Assembly: GCF_900130015.1 (NCBI RefSeq)
Contig: NZ_FQXS01000006.1
Location: forward strand, 121,017-185,016
From: Desulfofustis glycolicus DSM 9705
GTDB taxonomy: Bacteria; Desulfobacterota; Desulfobulbia; Desulfobulbales; Desulfocapsaceae
Length of the DNA: 64,000 nucleotides
Direction of reading: 5' to 3'
Shown: positions 1 to 9,534 of the stretch, piece by piece
How positions within the stretch are numbered: position 1 is the stretch's first letter
How the letters are laid out: the number at the start of each line of letters is the position of its first letter
Notes under the pieces: generated by a model
Told to the model about the DNA's origin: nothing
What the model saw: only the letters and a program-made list of their open reading frames with translations
Databases searched by the model: none
Position numbers and translations under genes: made by a program

Positions 1-1405
1 TAACCGTGACACCGAGAGTACGGCGCAGTTCATCAGCCAAACGTTTCGCCACGTGCAGTACAATGTCTTTTTCTTTCATCCCGTAGGCGATGGCACCGGG
101 ATCCTTGCCGCCATGTCCGGGATCCAGGACGATGGTTCGGACACCCAGGCCGAGTTGCTGAGCCAGAGACAGTGGCGCACGACGTCCCTCCGGTGCCGGT
201 AGTGATGTCGTTTGCGGAACGACCCTGTCGCTACTGGAAGATTGGCTAAGGCCGGTTTTCTTACGCTCCCGTAAAACGACCAAAGACTGCTCGGTCTTAT
301 TTTCCGCCGGTTCGATTGATGTTCTCACCTGGTTGTCGCGTTGCTGGACCAGAGATGGTTGCCGAGTCTCTGCGTCGGCATCACGATCCCGACGTCGTCC
401 GGTCGGTGTGGGAGGCGTCGGCGCCGGTGGTGAGGCGGGGCCGGATGAGCCTAACCGCCGGTCCGTAGTAGTGGTCTTGTTCTGTCCGCGGACATCGATG
501 ACAACACGAAAGGGGCTGGGCAGACTGAAGATCTTGTAGCTGGAAATGGATTCGATATCCAGCACGACCCGTACCGTATCGGGGCTGAACTGCCCGGTGC
601 GAATACGTTTGAGCAGACCGTCCTCGATGGGCACCGGGGCGCGAAAACGTGGTTCGATATAGCTTTCCTGGAAGTCGATGTAGAGCCGCCGCGGTTGGTT
701 GCCGACGCGTTCGAGTAACTCTTCACGATAGGTGACCGGTCCGGAGGTGTTGATGACGACACGGGTATAGTCGTCCGACGACCAGTACTTGACCGGCAGT
801 ACGTTGGTCAGGTTCATGAGTTGCGGATCACCAACCATGATCCGCGGCAGTGGGATGTCGTATTTCTGGGAGAGCTCTTTGAGTTTGGTTTCCGCCGCAC
901 TGCGCATGTCACCTTCCGGATAATCGGTGACAATCCGACCAAACGATTTTGCGGCTCGTTGTGGATCCTGGACGTCTTCGAGCAACAGCAGACCGACGGC
1001 GAACAAGGCGTCGTCGGCCAACCGATTGCCGGGAAACAAGGCATCTACATCGCGATAATAGGAGATCGCCTCTCCCAAGTCGATCCCTTTGCCGAAGGCC
1101 CGGTACATATCGGAATAGAGCCTGCCGAGCATCAACAGGCAGGCCGGTGCCAGATCCGACTTAGGTTCGGCAAGGTAGATGCGGCGAAAATTACCGGCGC
1201 CTTTCAGCCAATTGTCGCGGGAGACGCCAAGCGTTGAGGTGGTCTTGAGCTGATTGAAGAAGAATTTGGCTTGTTGATAATGTGTCTCCAGGTCGGATTG
1301 GGGGGTATAAGCGTCAGAGGTGGCAGCTGCGGGCGCTGCCGGCATTACAAGCAACAGCAGCAGAAGGGCCAAAAGGAAATGTGGGATATGCGGACGACAG
1401 ATCAT
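1..1405 (-). CDS. N-acetylmuramoyl-L-alanine amidase, AMIN + Amidase_3 (C-terminus beyond left edge)
   Basis: Zinc-dependent periplasmic amidase that cuts the stem peptide from peptidoglycan, usually at division. The reading frame from the ATG at 1405 begins with a signal peptide (MICRPHIPHFLLALLLLLLV, about residues 1-27), then a helical TPR-like part with an outer-membrane-lipoprotein style repeat pattern (about 40-150), an AMIN-like beta domain that targets division sites (about 190-290), a low-complexity Ser/Pro/Arg/Glu linker, and the start of the catalytic domain with the motif TIVLDPGHGGKDPGA near residue 415. His of DPGHGG and the following Glu (MKEKD) are zinc ligands in the family. 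The remaining catalytic part lies outside the window. It is an AmiA/AmiC-type enzyme; which one cannot be said. Start chosen because the signal peptide follows directly. Confidence 0.88.
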   Translation of the reverse strand, partial: MICRPHIPHFLLALLLLLLVMPAAPAAATSDAYTPQSDLETHYQQAKFFFNQLKTTSTLGVSRDNWLKGAGNFRRIYLAEPKSDLAPACLLMLGRLYSDMYRAFGKGIDLGEAISYYRDVDALFPGNRLADDALFAVGLLLLEDVQDPQRAAKSFGRIVTDYPEGDMRSAAETKLKELSQKYDIPLPRIMVGDPQLMNLTNVLPVKYWSSDDYTRVVINTSGPVTYREELLERVGNQPRRLYIDFQESYIEPRFRAPVPIEDGLLKRIRTGQFSPDTVRVVLDIESISSYKIFSLPSPFRVVIDVRGQNKTTTTDRRLGSSGPASPPAPTPPTPTGRRRDRDADAETRQPSLVQQRDNQVRTSIEPAENKTEQSLVVLRERKKTGLSQSSSSDRVVPQTTSLPAPEGRRAPLSLAQQLGLGVRTIVLDPGHGGKDPGAIAYGMKEKDIVLHVAKRLADELRRTLGVTV

Positions 1406-1524
1406 TACCTGGGCCGTTCAAAAAGCCGGATGGGATGCCGGGGGATGATCCCGGTCACAGCGTTGCGGTGCCTGAGATCTTTCTCGACTGTATCCTCTAT
1501 ATAACGGTTACCGGCTGAGAAGGC

Positions 1525-1550
1525 AAAAAAAAAGAGACTGTTTTCAGGTC
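1525..1550 (-). terminator. Probable intrinsic terminator after mutS
   Basis: Read on the minus strand, a short interrupted stem (GACCTG...CAGTC with an AAAA loop) is followed directly by a run of nine T. It lies three bases past the mutS stop and separates mutS from the amidase gene. The stem is weak, so termination efficiency is uncertain. Confidence 0.45.
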
Positions 1551-1552
1551 GT

Positions 1553-4237
1553 TCACGATTTATCCGAACCACGATGGCGGTTCAGTTGCTCGCTGAGTTG
1601 ATACAGCAGGTCCAAGGCCTGGCGCGGACTGAGTTCGTCGACGTCGATTTTCTCGAGTTTTTCAACGACAGGGTGGACGGGAGGATCGAAGAGGGACAAC
1701 TGGCTCGGCCTGTGGTGACGCGAGTGCTTGCCCGGTGGAGTGGTGCTGTCGGGTACGTTTCTCTGGTAATCGAAATCACCGCGATCAATACTCTTCAGGA
1801 TCTGTCCGGCGCGGTCAACCACTGCGGCGGGAACACCGGCGAGAGCGGCTACCTGGATGCCATAGCTGCGACTGGTACCGCCGGTGACGAGTTTGTGCAG
1901 AAAAATGATACTGTCGTTCCATTCCTTCACCGCCACCGACAGGTTCTGGGCTCTGGCCCGGGTGCGGGCCAGATCGGTCAGTTCGTGATAATGGGTGGCA
2001 AACAGGGTCTTGACCCCGGCTCCATCTTTGTCGAGCAACGCCTCAGCGACCGACCAGGCGATGGCCAATCCGTCATAGGTGCTCGTGCCGCGGCCGATCT
2101 CGTCGAGAATGACCAAGCTGCGGGGGGTCGCGTTGTTGAGAATATTTGCGGTTTCACTCATTTCGACCATAAAGGTGGATTGTCCGCGACGCAGGTCATC
2201 CATCGCTCCGACCCTGGTGAAGATTCGATCGACGATGCCGATCGTCGCGCTTTCCGCAGGCACGAAGCTACCCATCTGGGCAAGCAAGACGATCAGGGCG
2301 GTTTGCCGGAGAATGGTCGATTTACCTGCCATGTTCGGCCCGGTGATGATCAGCAGCTGATTGTCGGTCTGATCAAGAGCGATATCGTTCGGCACGAATT
2401 TCCCGGTTGGCAGGGCTCGCTCGATGATCGGATGACGGCCTTCGTTGATGACGATGCGCTGGTCGGTAGTCACTTCCGGCTTGACATAGTGATAGCGACC
2501 GGCGATCTCTGCCAGGCAAGTGAAGACATCGAGCAGGGCCAGGGCGTGGGCGACGCCCGTCAGGCGGGCCGAGTGAGAGGCGATTTCTTCTCTGATCGCA
2601 CAGAACAGCTGATATTCCAGTTCCAGACGGCGGTCCTGGGCGCTGAGAACACGATTTTCGAATTCTTTCAATTCCGGCGTGATGAAACGCTCGGCGTTCA
2701 CCAGGGTCTGCTTGCGGATATAGGTCGGCGGTACCTTGTCGAGATTGGCTTTGCTGATCTCGATAAAGTAGCCGAACACTTTGTTGTAGCCGACTTTGAG
2801 TTTGCCGATGCCGGTTGCTTCGCGTTCCTTGTTTTCCAAACTGAGAATCAACGCTTTTCCGTCCCGGAGCAGGGAGACCAACTCGTCGAGTTCCGTGTGA
2901 AATCCGGCTTTGATCAGATTGCCGTCGCGCAGGGTCAGCGGTGGATCATCGGCTATTGCCGTTTGCAGGGTGTCGTGCAGGTCCTGGCAGGCGTCGAAGT
3001 GCTCCGCGATATCGCGCATGCGAGGCGCCTCGCACTTGTTGAGAAGATCCTGCAGGTCAGGCAGGCATGCCAGTGACGTCTTCAGAGCGATGGCGTCACG
3101 ACCATTGGCATGGCCGAGGACCATTCGGCTGTTGAGCCTTTCAATGTCATAGACGCTGGTCAGCAGATCGCGCAGCTGCTTGCGAAGGTTTGGATGGTAG
3201 AAGAAAAAGGAGACGGCCTCCAGCCGCCGATTGATCCTCCCCTTATCCTGCAATGGGTTGAGCAGGAATTGCCGGAGCAACCGGGCACCCATCGGCGTGC
3301 AGGTCCGATCGAGTACTGCCAGCAGCGATCCGTCCCGACGGTTGCCGATGATCGTCTGGGTCAGCTCCAGGTTTCTGCGTGAGGCGCCGTCGATCAGTAA
3401 AATCGAATCGGTTTCGAGGGGGATCAGTTTCTTCAGGTGCGAGAGATCGGTTTTCTGGGTATCGCCGACATAATCGAGGAGTGCTGCTGCCGCAACGATG
3501 CCCAGTTTCATTGCGGCACAGCCAAAACCGTCCAGATTGAGAACCTGAAAATGGTCGAGCAGGATCTGTCGGGCGTCCTCAATGGCAAGCGCTGCATTTT
3601 CCCGCCGGGTAACGCAGAGGTTCGGCAGGAGCAGTTGGGCATCATCGAGCAGTTTTTCCAGGTGTCGATGCTGCTTGCTGTCGACCAGGATCTCGGCGGG
3701 TGCCATACGACTGAGCTGGTCGAGGACGACGTCCGGGGCATCACCGTGATCGATGAAGTCGCCGGTGTAGAAGCTGCCGGTACTGATATCGAGAAAGCTG
3801 ACGCCCCACTGCTCGGGGGCGTCCCCGGGCCGACAGATAGCGGCGAGAAAGCAATGTTCGTTTTCCGGTAGTAACTGCTCGTCGACAATGACTCCGGGTG
3901 AAATCACCCGCACCACCTCGCGCTTGACGATTCCTTTCGCTTCGGCCGGATCTTCGGTCTGCTCGCAGATGGCAACGCGGCGACCGGCTTGGACAAGCTT
4001 GGCGATGTAGTTTTGGGCGGCATGATAGGGTACACCGCACATCGGGACCTTGGCAGTGTCGGCCTTGTTGTTTCGTGATGTGAGGGTGATATTAAGGATT
4101 TTTGATGCGATCTCGGCGTCTTCAAAAAACATCTCATAGAAATCCCCCATTCGGTAGAAGAGGATCTCCTGCTGATACGACTCCTTGATTTCCAGGTATT
4201 GCCGAAGCATCGGCGTCATGCGGGCGGGCATACTCAT
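1553..4237 (-). CDS. mutS: DNA mismatch repair protein MutS
   Basis: Recognises mismatches and small loops and starts methyl-independent or MutL-dependent repair. About 894 residues, normal for bacterial MutS1. The mismatch-binding motif GDFYEMF (Phe-x-Glu type) lies near residue 30, the connector/core domains follow, the ABC-type ATPase has Walker A GPNMAGKST near residue 625, and the Walker B region reads SLVILDEIGRGTSTYDGLAI. The start is placed at the ATG of MSMPARMTPMLRQYLEIK because the family begins there; an in-frame extension further upstream would overlap the preceding HIT gene. An ATG two codons downstream is equally possible. mutL is not in the window. Confidence 0.96.
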   Translation of the reverse strand: MSMPARMTPMLRQYLEIKESYQQEILFYRMGDFYEMFFEDAEIASKILNITLTSRNNKADTAKVPMCGVPYHAAQNYIAKLVQAGRRVAICEQTEDPAEAKGIVKREVVRVISPGVIVDEQLLPENEHCFLAAICRPGDAPEQWGVSFLDISTGSFYTGDFIDHGDAPDVVLDQLSRMAPAEILVDSKQHRHLEKLLDDAQLLLPNLCVTRRENAALAIEDARQILLDHFQVLNLDGFGCAAMKLGIVAAAALLDYVGDTQKTDLSHLKKLIPLETDSILLIDGASRRNLELTQTIIGNRRDGSLLAVLDRTCTPMGARLLRQFLLNPLQDKGRINRRLEAVSFFFYHPNLRKQLRDLLTSVYDIERLNSRMVLGHANGRDAIALKTSLACLPDLQDLLNKCEAPRMRDIAEHFDACQDLHDTLQTAIADDPPLTLRDGNLIKAGFHTELDELVSLLRDGKALILSLENKEREATGIGKLKVGYNKVFGYFIEISKANLDKVPPTYIRKQTLVNAERFITPELKEFENRVLSAQDRRLELEYQLFCAIREEIASHSARLTGVAHALALLDVFTCLAEIAGRYHYVKPEVTTDQRIVINEGRHPIIERALPTGKFVPNDIALDQTDNQLLIITGPNMAGKSTILRQTALIVLLAQMGSFVPAESATIGIVDRIFTRVGAMDDLRRGQSTFMVEMSETANILNNATPRSLVILDEIGRGTSTYDGLAIAWSVAEALLDKDGAGVKTLFATHYHELTDLARTRARAQNLSVAVKEWNDSIIFLHKLVTGGTSRSYGIQVAALAGVPAAVVDRAGQILKSIDRGDFDYQRNVPDSTTPPGKHSRHHRPSQLSLFDPPVHPVVEKLEKIDVDELSPRQALDLLYQLSEQLNRHRGSDKS

Positions 4238-4256
4238 AAGCAGGCTATATATAGTG

Positions 4257-4766
4257 TCAGGTGACGGAGAGATTACGAAAATGGGGCAGTAAGCGATCGA
4301 ACGTGGCTTCGATGTGTTCCGGAATGGTTCTTGTCTCGGCAAGCACTGTCAGGTAGTTATGATCGCCGCGCCACCGCGGTACGACGTGAATATGCAGGTG
4401 CTCGGGTATCCCGGCGCCGGCGTCGATGCCAAGATTGATGCCGATATTGAACCCGTCCGGGTCGAGGACGCGCTTCAGAATACCGGTTGCGCTGTTGACC
4501 AGTTCCATCATGCCGGCGCGCTCCGCCGAACTGAGATCGGCGAGATCGGCTACATGCCGGATCGGGGCGATCAGGAGATGACCGTTTGCATAGGGAAAGC
4601 GATTGAGTAGGCAAAGCCGGTCGGCAGCGCGGTAGAGCAGCAGATCTGTTTTCGAGTCGGGAGCGGTGCCGGGCGGCTCGAAAGGGCAGACCGTTTTCTT
4701 TTTGTTGTCGCCGGCTTGCACGGCGATGATACGCTCCATGCGCCACGGGGTCCAGAGCGTCTTCAT
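4257..4766 (-). CDS. HIT-family nucleotide hydrolase/phosphorylase
   Basis: Histidine-triad protein of the Ap4A-phosphorylase-like bacterial branch, acting on dinucleoside polyphosphates or AMP conjugates. The signature HLHIHVVPRW (His-x-His-x-His-xx) lies near residue 120, with the middle His of the triad as the expected nucleophile. The N-terminus MKTLWTPWRMERI is typical of this subfamily, which often has two cysteines (here only CPF is seen) in the N-terminal part. At 169 residues it has the usual length. It overlaps the upstream phosphoesterase gene by four bases (ATGA), so the two are probably cotranslated, and mutS follows 19 bases downstream. Confidence 0.88.
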   Translation of the reverse strand: MKTLWTPWRMERIIAVQAGDNKKKTVCPFEPPGTAPDSKTDLLLYRAADRLCLLNRFPYANGHLLIAPIRHVADLADLSSAERAGMMELVNSATGILKRVLDPDGFNIGINLGIDAGAGIPEHLHIHVVPRWRGDHNYLTVLAETRTIPEHIEATFDRLLPHFRNLSVT

Positions 4767-5263
4767 GACACCACCGTACGTTCATGCAACTCGGCGTGCA
4801 GACCTGTTTCGGTGATGGTCAGGAGAGCATAATTGCCGGGACTACCGTAACGACCGGTACTGCGGAACGAGCCGGGATTGATGAGCAGGGTCGAACCGAA
4901 GTTCTGGATCACCGGTTGGTGAGTATGACCGAAGATAATAGCGTCCGCCTCGGGAAAGCGTCCGAGCAGATATCCCGCACGGTCATGGTCTGCCCGGTGC
5001 CCGTGGCACAGGGCAATCAGGTAACCGCCGACGGAAAAGCTCAGCGATTCCGGTAACAGGCTGCGGGTGGACGGGGTACACATGTTTCCATGCACGGCAT
5101 ACACCCGTTTGCCGTGAAAGGCGGCTAGAATCCTGGCGTCGGTTACATCGCCGGCATGAGCGATGGTGTCGCAGCCCTGGAAGGCGGTCATCACGGCCAG
5201 GGTAAAGGCCGGGTCGCAGCTGGTCCGGTGCGTATCTGAGAGGATTCCTATCTTTTTTATCAT
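4763..5263 (-). CDS. YfcE/MJ0936-family metallophosphoesterase
   Basis: Small calcineurin-like phosphodiesterase, about 166 residues. The metal-binding motifs are seen in order: GILSDTH near the N-terminus, AHAGDVTD, VYAVHGNMC, CHGHR and IFGHTHQPVI, followed by LLINPGS. Family members hydrolyse phosphodiester test substrates; the natural substrate is unknown. The start is taken at MIKKIGILSDTH because the first motif must lie within the first ten residues; longer in-frame starts are unlikely. First gene of a leftward run phosphoesterase-HIT-mutS, divergent from efp. Confidence 0.88.
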   Translation of the reverse strand: MIKKIGILSDTHRTSCDPAFTLAVMTAFQGCDTIAHAGDVTDARILAAFHGKRVYAVHGNMCTPSTRSLLPESLSFSVGGYLIALCHGHRADHDRAGYLLGRFPEADAIIFGHTHQPVIQNFGSTLLINPGSFRSTGRYGSPGNYALLTITETGLHAELHERTVVS

Positions 5264-5407
5264 GGCCGGTGAGTACCGATCCGGTTCGTTCTGTAAAACG
5301 GGATAATTGATGTGCTTCTCCAAGAAAACCACGGTCCGCTCGGAAATGCAATCCTGTTGGCAAGGGTGTCGTTGCAACGATGGGCACTGCTTACCGGATT
5401 TTTATGC

Positions 5408-5437
5408 TTGTCAAATTGCTTTTTGGGCGAGTATATT
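5408..5437 (+). promoter_or_regulatory. Probable sigma-70 promoter of efp-epmA
   Basis: TTGTCA at 5408-5413 and TATATT at 5432-5437 with an 18-base spacer. It lies about 90 bases before the efp start in the divergent intergenic region. Match is by eye only. Confidence 0.5.
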
Positions 5438-5529
5438 GAAAGGTTAAAATTTTGAGGTGGATGTTTACGCTTCGCCCATTCATCATTGCTGCCACCCCGT
5501 GTGGACGGCAGTTTTCATGGAGACTTGAG

Positions 5530-6093
5530 ATGTATACCGCATCTGATTTGCGAAAAGGGCTGAAAATCCAGATCGATGGCGAGCCGTATATTGTCGTCGA
5601 TTTTGAGTTTGCCAAACCCGGCAAGGGACAGGCGCTCTATCGGACCAAACTGAGAAATATGATCACCGGGTCACAATTTTCCAACACCTATCGCTCCAAC
5701 GACAAGTTCGAGAAGCCGGATCTTGAAGAGCGGACCATGCAATACCTGTACAACCAGGATGATCAATACCATTTCATGGATACCGCCAATTACGATCAGT
5801 TGTTTTTGACAAAGGAACAACTGGGTGACAACATCAATTACCTGATCGACAATATGGAAGTCGAGGTTCTGTTTTTCGGCGCCCGCCCGATCGACATCAG
5901 TTTGCCGATCTTTGTCAATCTCCTGGTGACCAAGGCCGATCCTTGGGCCCGCGGCGATACCTCAGGCTCGGACACCAAACCGGTGGTGGTTGAGACCGGT
6001 TACCAACTGCAGGTCCCGCCGTTTGTCGAGGAGGGGGACAAGATCCAGATCGACACCCGCACCGGAGAATATGTTACCCGCGTCAAAGAGTAG
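5530..6093 (+). CDS. efp: Translation elongation factor P
   Basis: Relieves ribosome stalling at polyproline stretches. 187 residues with the three-domain EF-P layout. The conserved loop reads KPGKGQA, and Lys32 is the residue expected to be beta-lysylated by EpmA; this is the lysine type of EF-P, not the arginine (EarP) type. The start ATG at 5530 gives the canonical N-terminus MYTASDLRKGLKIQIDGEPY. epmA starts three bases after the stop, so modifier and target are made together. Confidence 0.96.
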   Translation: MYTASDLRKGLKIQIDGEPYIVVDFEFAKPGKGQALYRTKLRNMITGSQFSNTYRSNDKFEKPDLEERTMQYLYNQDDQYHFMDTANYDQLFLTKEQLGDNINYLIDNMEVEVLFFGARPIDISLPIFVNLLVTKADPWARGDTSGSDTKPVVVETGYQLQVPPFVEEGDKIQIDTRTGEYVTRVKE

Positions 6094-6096
6094 GTA

Positions 6097-7017
6097 ATGC
6101 TCACCGTCGAAGGGCTGCACGTCCGTGCAGCCCTTTTCCGCAGTATCCGCCGTTTTTTTTACGAGAAGGGGTTCCTCGAGGTCGATACGCCTGTTCGCGC
6201 CCCGCTGCTGTTGCCGGAGCGGCACATCTCTCCGGTTGCCAGTGACGGCTGGTTCCTGCAGCCGTCTCCGGAACAGTTCATGAAGCGGCTGCTGGCCCGC
6301 GGGTGCCGGACAATTTTTCAGATCTGTCCCTGCTTTCGCGCCGGTGAACGCGGAAGCCGCCATTTGACTGAATTCACGATGCTTGAATGGTATCGAGTGG
6401 ACAGCGACTATTGTGATCTGATGAGAGATTGCGAAGAACTGGTGTGCTATGTCCTCGATGATCTCGCCGCAGATGACCGGTTCCAATCGTTGCTTGACAG
6501 GTCCTGTTTGCGGACGGTGGCTGTCGACCCGCCCTGGGAGCGGCTCAGCGTCGCTCAGGCGTTTGCTCGTCATTGTCCGGAAACGGTGGAACAGGCCTTG
6601 GCAACCGATAGATTTGACGAGTTGCTTGTCGAGTATGTCGAACCGTATCTCGGCCGGTATGGACCGGCCTTTCTTGTCGACTATCCGGCCGTCTGTGCCT
6701 CTCTGGCCAGGTTGAAGCCAAACGATGAGTCGGTCGCAGAACGGTTTGAGCTCTATATCAATGGCATGGAGTTGGCTAACGGTTTCAGTGAACTCACCGA
6801 TGGTGTTCGGCAACGCGCCCGCTTTGCCGAGGAACTGGCTATCCTGGAACACCAGGACGGACAGCAGCGGAAGATGCCTGAAACCTTTCTCCGCGATCTC
6901 ACGGCAATAGATACTGCAGCCGGGATCGCCTTCGGACTCGATCGCTTTCTGATGCTGCTCCTGTCGGAATCGTGTATCGATCAAGCCGTCAGCTTTGGGC
7001 CAGACGAACTCGGGTGA
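6097..7017 (+). CDS. epmA: EF-P lysine ligase EpmA (GenX/PoxA)
   Basis: A truncated class II lysyl-tRNA synthetase without the anticodon-binding domain, which attaches (beta-)lysine to EF-P. 306 residues, close to the E. coli protein. Class II features are visible: motif 2 region FQICPCFRAGERGSRHLTEFTMLEW near residues 75-100 and motif 3 GIAFGLDRFLMLL near residue 285. Adjacent to efp, which supports the assignment strongly. The beta-lysine mutase EpmB, normally the partner, is not in the window, so the form of lysine used cannot be inferred. Confidence 0.93.
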   Translation: MLTVEGLHVRAALFRSIRRFFYEKGFLEVDTPVRAPLLLPERHISPVASDGWFLQPSPEQFMKRLLARGCRTIFQICPCFRAGERGSRHLTEFTMLEWYRVDSDYCDLMRDCEELVCYVLDDLAADDRFQSLLDRSCLRTVAVDPPWERLSVAQAFARHCPETVEQALATDRFDELLVEYVEPYLGRYGPAFLVDYPAVCASLARLKPNDESVAERFELYINGMELANGFSELTDGVRQRARFAEELAILEHQDGQQRKMPETFLRDLTAIDTAAGIAFGLDRFLMLLLSESCIDQAVSFGPDELG

Positions 7018-7024
7018 ATAGAGA

Positions 7025-7165
7025 GGGAACCTTGAAAAATTGCCATTTCGCCCAACCTCGTCGTTTCGCAATCAAATTTTACCCTCGGAATATCAAAATA
7101 TGCCTGCGGTAAAATTTTCTTGCGTGCCTCGACCTTGAACGAAATGTCGAATTTTTGAAGCTCCC
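7025..7165 (+). repeat. Dispersed ~141-bp inverted-terminal element, copy A
   Basis: Begins GGGAACCTTGAAAAATTG and ends GAATTTTTGAAGCTCCC, so the two ends are inverted copies of each other. The interior shares long blocks with five other copies in this window (TAAAATTTTCTTGCG, CTTGAACGAAAT). It fills nearly all of the gap between the convergent epmA and ygiQ-type genes, with eight bases left on the epmA side and seven on the ygiQ side. No target duplication is evident at this copy. Confidence 0.85.
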
Positions 7166-7172
7166 CTGGAGA

Positions 7173-9014
7173 TCAACGGCTAGAAGAAGACCGCTTATGT
7201 CTGTTGGTCTGCCTGGTGCGCTGCTGAGTGGTACCGCGAGACTGCTGTCGTTTTTTGCGATCCGGCGCGGCCTTGTTTCTCAGGAATGCCCGCTCGATCA
7301 GGAGTCTGAGCCTGGTTCGCTGCGCCTGGCCGCGCGCGACGGTAATCGGCGTGCCATGATCGCGGTGCACGCCGGTAACATACATTGCCGTGGACAGCGT
7401 TCCCGGAGTCGGGGTGAAGTCCTGGAATTTCGTGACCACCAGCCCCAGTTCCCGAAGTTGGTCGATCATCCTGACGGTTTCGGTTTCGCCGCAGCCCGGA
7501 TGAGCGCTGATGATATAGGGGGTGAGCCCATGCTTTTTGCCCCATTTGGCGGACAGTGCACGAAACACGGTAACGAAGTGTTCGAGGTTCTCCGGCGCCT
7601 CCTTGTGCATCAGTTGCAGGACGGCTTTGTCGGTGTGTTCCGGGGCTATCTTCAGCGTGCCGGGGGTATGGTAGCGGATAATTCTTTCAAGAAGGTTCGG
7701 TGTCTTGAGCAGTAGTTCGAGGCGAAGTCCGGAGGAGATGTAGGCGTGCTCGACCCCGTCACAGTCCATCACCCGTTCGAGCAGTTCGATAAAGTGCTGC
7801 TCGTCTATGAGCAGGTGTTTACAGACCGACGGAAACAGGCAGTCGTGCCGGCGGCAGGAGCCGATCGCGCAGCGGGTGCCGTAGAGATTGGCCGTCGGAC
7901 CGCCGAGATCGCTGATGGTTCCGGAAAAATCGTCGCCGGCGGCAAGGAGCCGGATCTCACTCAGGATCGAGTCGATGCTTCTGCTGGTCACCATTGGCCC
8001 CTGGTGACGGGCGATGGCACAGAACGAGCAATTGCCGGAACAGCCCCGGACAATGGTGACTGAGGACTTGACCATTTCGTAGGCGGGGATGTCGGGCGTG
8101 AGCGGATGGGGCTTGCGCGAGAAGGGGAGCTGGTAGATCTGGTCGAGTTCGGCCGGCTTGAGCGGTGGAGCAGGTGGGTAGTGCACCAGCCAGCCGGCCT
8201 GCTGCCGCTGCAGCAGCACGGTGCGATCAGCGGCTCGGGCATGCCGGTCGATGCTTTTCTCCGCTGCCATGAAACAGGAGGGATCGCTGCCGATTTGCTG
8301 CCAGGACGGCAGTACCTCGATGGCGAGATCGGCAGCGGCGGCCCGGCTGCTGATTTGCTCCAGTTGACTATCGTCGGCCCGCAGGCAACTGCCGGGAATA
8401 CCCTCCAGTGATTGTCCGGCATCAATCCGGTGTGCCGCTTCGATGACGGCGGTTTCGGCCATGCCGTAGATGAGCAGGTCGGCCTTGGCGTCGGTGAGTT
8501 GGGAACCGCGCAGCCGATTTTGCTGATAATCGAAGTGCACGAAACGCCGCAGTGAGGCCTCGACACCGCCGATGATTACCGGGATGCCGGTGTGAGCGCG
8601 CTTGGCGAGGTTGGTGTAGATCAGGACCGCCCGATCGGGCCGCCACCGGTTCTCTCTGCTCTTTTCACCCGGTCTCCACGGTGATCCGCCGGGGGAGAAG
8701 GCATCGAAATCGCGGACTTTGCCGTTGCCGGAATAGTTGGCGACAATGGAGTCGAGATTGCCTGCACTGATACCGAAAAACAGGCGAGGCCGACCGAACC
8801 GGTGAAAGTCTATGTCGTCGGTGTATGTCGGTTGTGCGAGCACGGCAACCCGATAGCCGTGCTGTTCGAGCAATCTGCCGATAACGGCCAGGCCGAATGA
8901 CGGGTGGTCGACATAAGCGTCGCCGCTGACCAGTACAATATCGATTTCCTGCCAGCCGCGATCCCGGCATTCCTGGAGGGAGGCGGGCAGCGGCAAAAAC
9001 TGTTGCGCCACCAT
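7173..9014 (-). CDS. YgiQ-family radical SAM protein (UPF0313)
   Basis: Member of the YgiQ family, whose reaction is unknown. About 613 residues, with an N-terminal B12-binding-like half and a radical SAM core carrying the cluster motif RGCSGNCSFCAIARHQG (Cys-x3-Cys-x2-Cys) around residue 320. The family signatures YPPAPPL and the long C-terminal part with CGETET are present; the end is basic and low-complexity (RKKRQQSRGTTQQRTRQ). Start taken at MVAQQFLPLP, where the family begins; longer in-frame extensions look non-coding. Transcribed alone, convergent with epmA. Confidence 0.9.
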   Translation of the reverse strand: MVAQQFLPLPASLQECRDRGWQEIDIVLVSGDAYVDHPSFGLAVIGRLLEQHGYRVAVLAQPTYTDDIDFHRFGRPRLFFGISAGNLDSIVANYSGNGKVRDFDAFSPGGSPWRPGEKSRENRWRPDRAVLIYTNLAKRAHTGIPVIIGGVEASLRRFVHFDYQQNRLRGSQLTDAKADLLIYGMAETAVIEAAHRIDAGQSLEGIPGSCLRADDSQLEQISSRAAAADLAIEVLPSWQQIGSDPSCFMAAEKSIDRHARAADRTVLLQRQQAGWLVHYPPAPPLKPAELDQIYQLPFSRKPHPLTPDIPAYEMVKSSVTIVRGCSGNCSFCAIARHQGPMVTSRSIDSILSEIRLLAAGDDFSGTISDLGGPTANLYGTRCAIGSCRRHDCLFPSVCKHLLIDEQHFIELLERVMDCDGVEHAYISSGLRLELLLKTPNLLERIIRYHTPGTLKIAPEHTDKAVLQLMHKEAPENLEHFVTVFRALSAKWGKKHGLTPYIISAHPGCGETETVRMIDQLRELGLVVTKFQDFTPTPGTLSTAMYVTGVHRDHGTPITVARGQAQRTRLRLLIERAFLRNKAAPDRKKRQQSRGTTQQRTRQTNRHKRSSSSR

Positions 9015-9534
9015 GGATTTCGTTCCTGCGAAAATGAATTTCAACCGGTTGCGGGACCGGAATGAACCGGGTCTGCACATCCCAAACCAATGTGCGACGG
9101 GTATTCATCTGGGCCACTGGAAATTCTGATCGGCCGTCTCTCCGGCTGCGGACGTCTTGTTCGCAACCCTTCGGGCCTGGTTCTCCGACCCGCGGCCCTC
9201 CACGAGGGGTACCCTGCGTCAGAACCAATCAGCGCTGAGCGTCACCTCTCAACCCATCGTTGGAACAGGTTTTAACCCGTCCTCCGCAGGACTGACGGAA
9301 AAGACACGAAGACATGTCTCTTGACAAGTAATAATGCACGAGTGGAGACTCTGCCAGAACCTTTTCAGTGGCGTCGACAGTCGGTCCATTCGCCGCCAGA
9401 GCGCGAAGGCGCCTTCTTTTGTCCGGCAGGTGAGAAAACCTGTGGGCGATCATGATCTGTTCGTTATAATGAGCAGGCAGAGGGGCAGCACATCGGTACT
9501 GCTCCCGAAGAATAATTGACAGGGAGAAAGGGAC
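9015..9534. other. Intergenic region without a recognised gene
   Basis: A 520-base divergent gap between the ygiQ-type gene and nth. I see no convincing reading frame. It holds a perfect 10-base palindrome AGACATGTCT at 9310-9319 beside a TTGACA, a small hairpin GTCCT-CCGC-AGGAC near 9280-9293, and a TATAAT at 9465-9470 that could be the -10 element of nth. None is supported further. Confidence 0.3.

Noticed and set aside
1574..3076. 500-codon plus-strand frame inside mutS
   Set aside because: Antisense to conserved MutS motifs; a by-product of GC-rich codon use.
9310..9326. AGACATGTCT palindrome beside TTGACA as an operator-promoter
   Set aside because: No -10 element at proper spacing and no gene downstream within reach.
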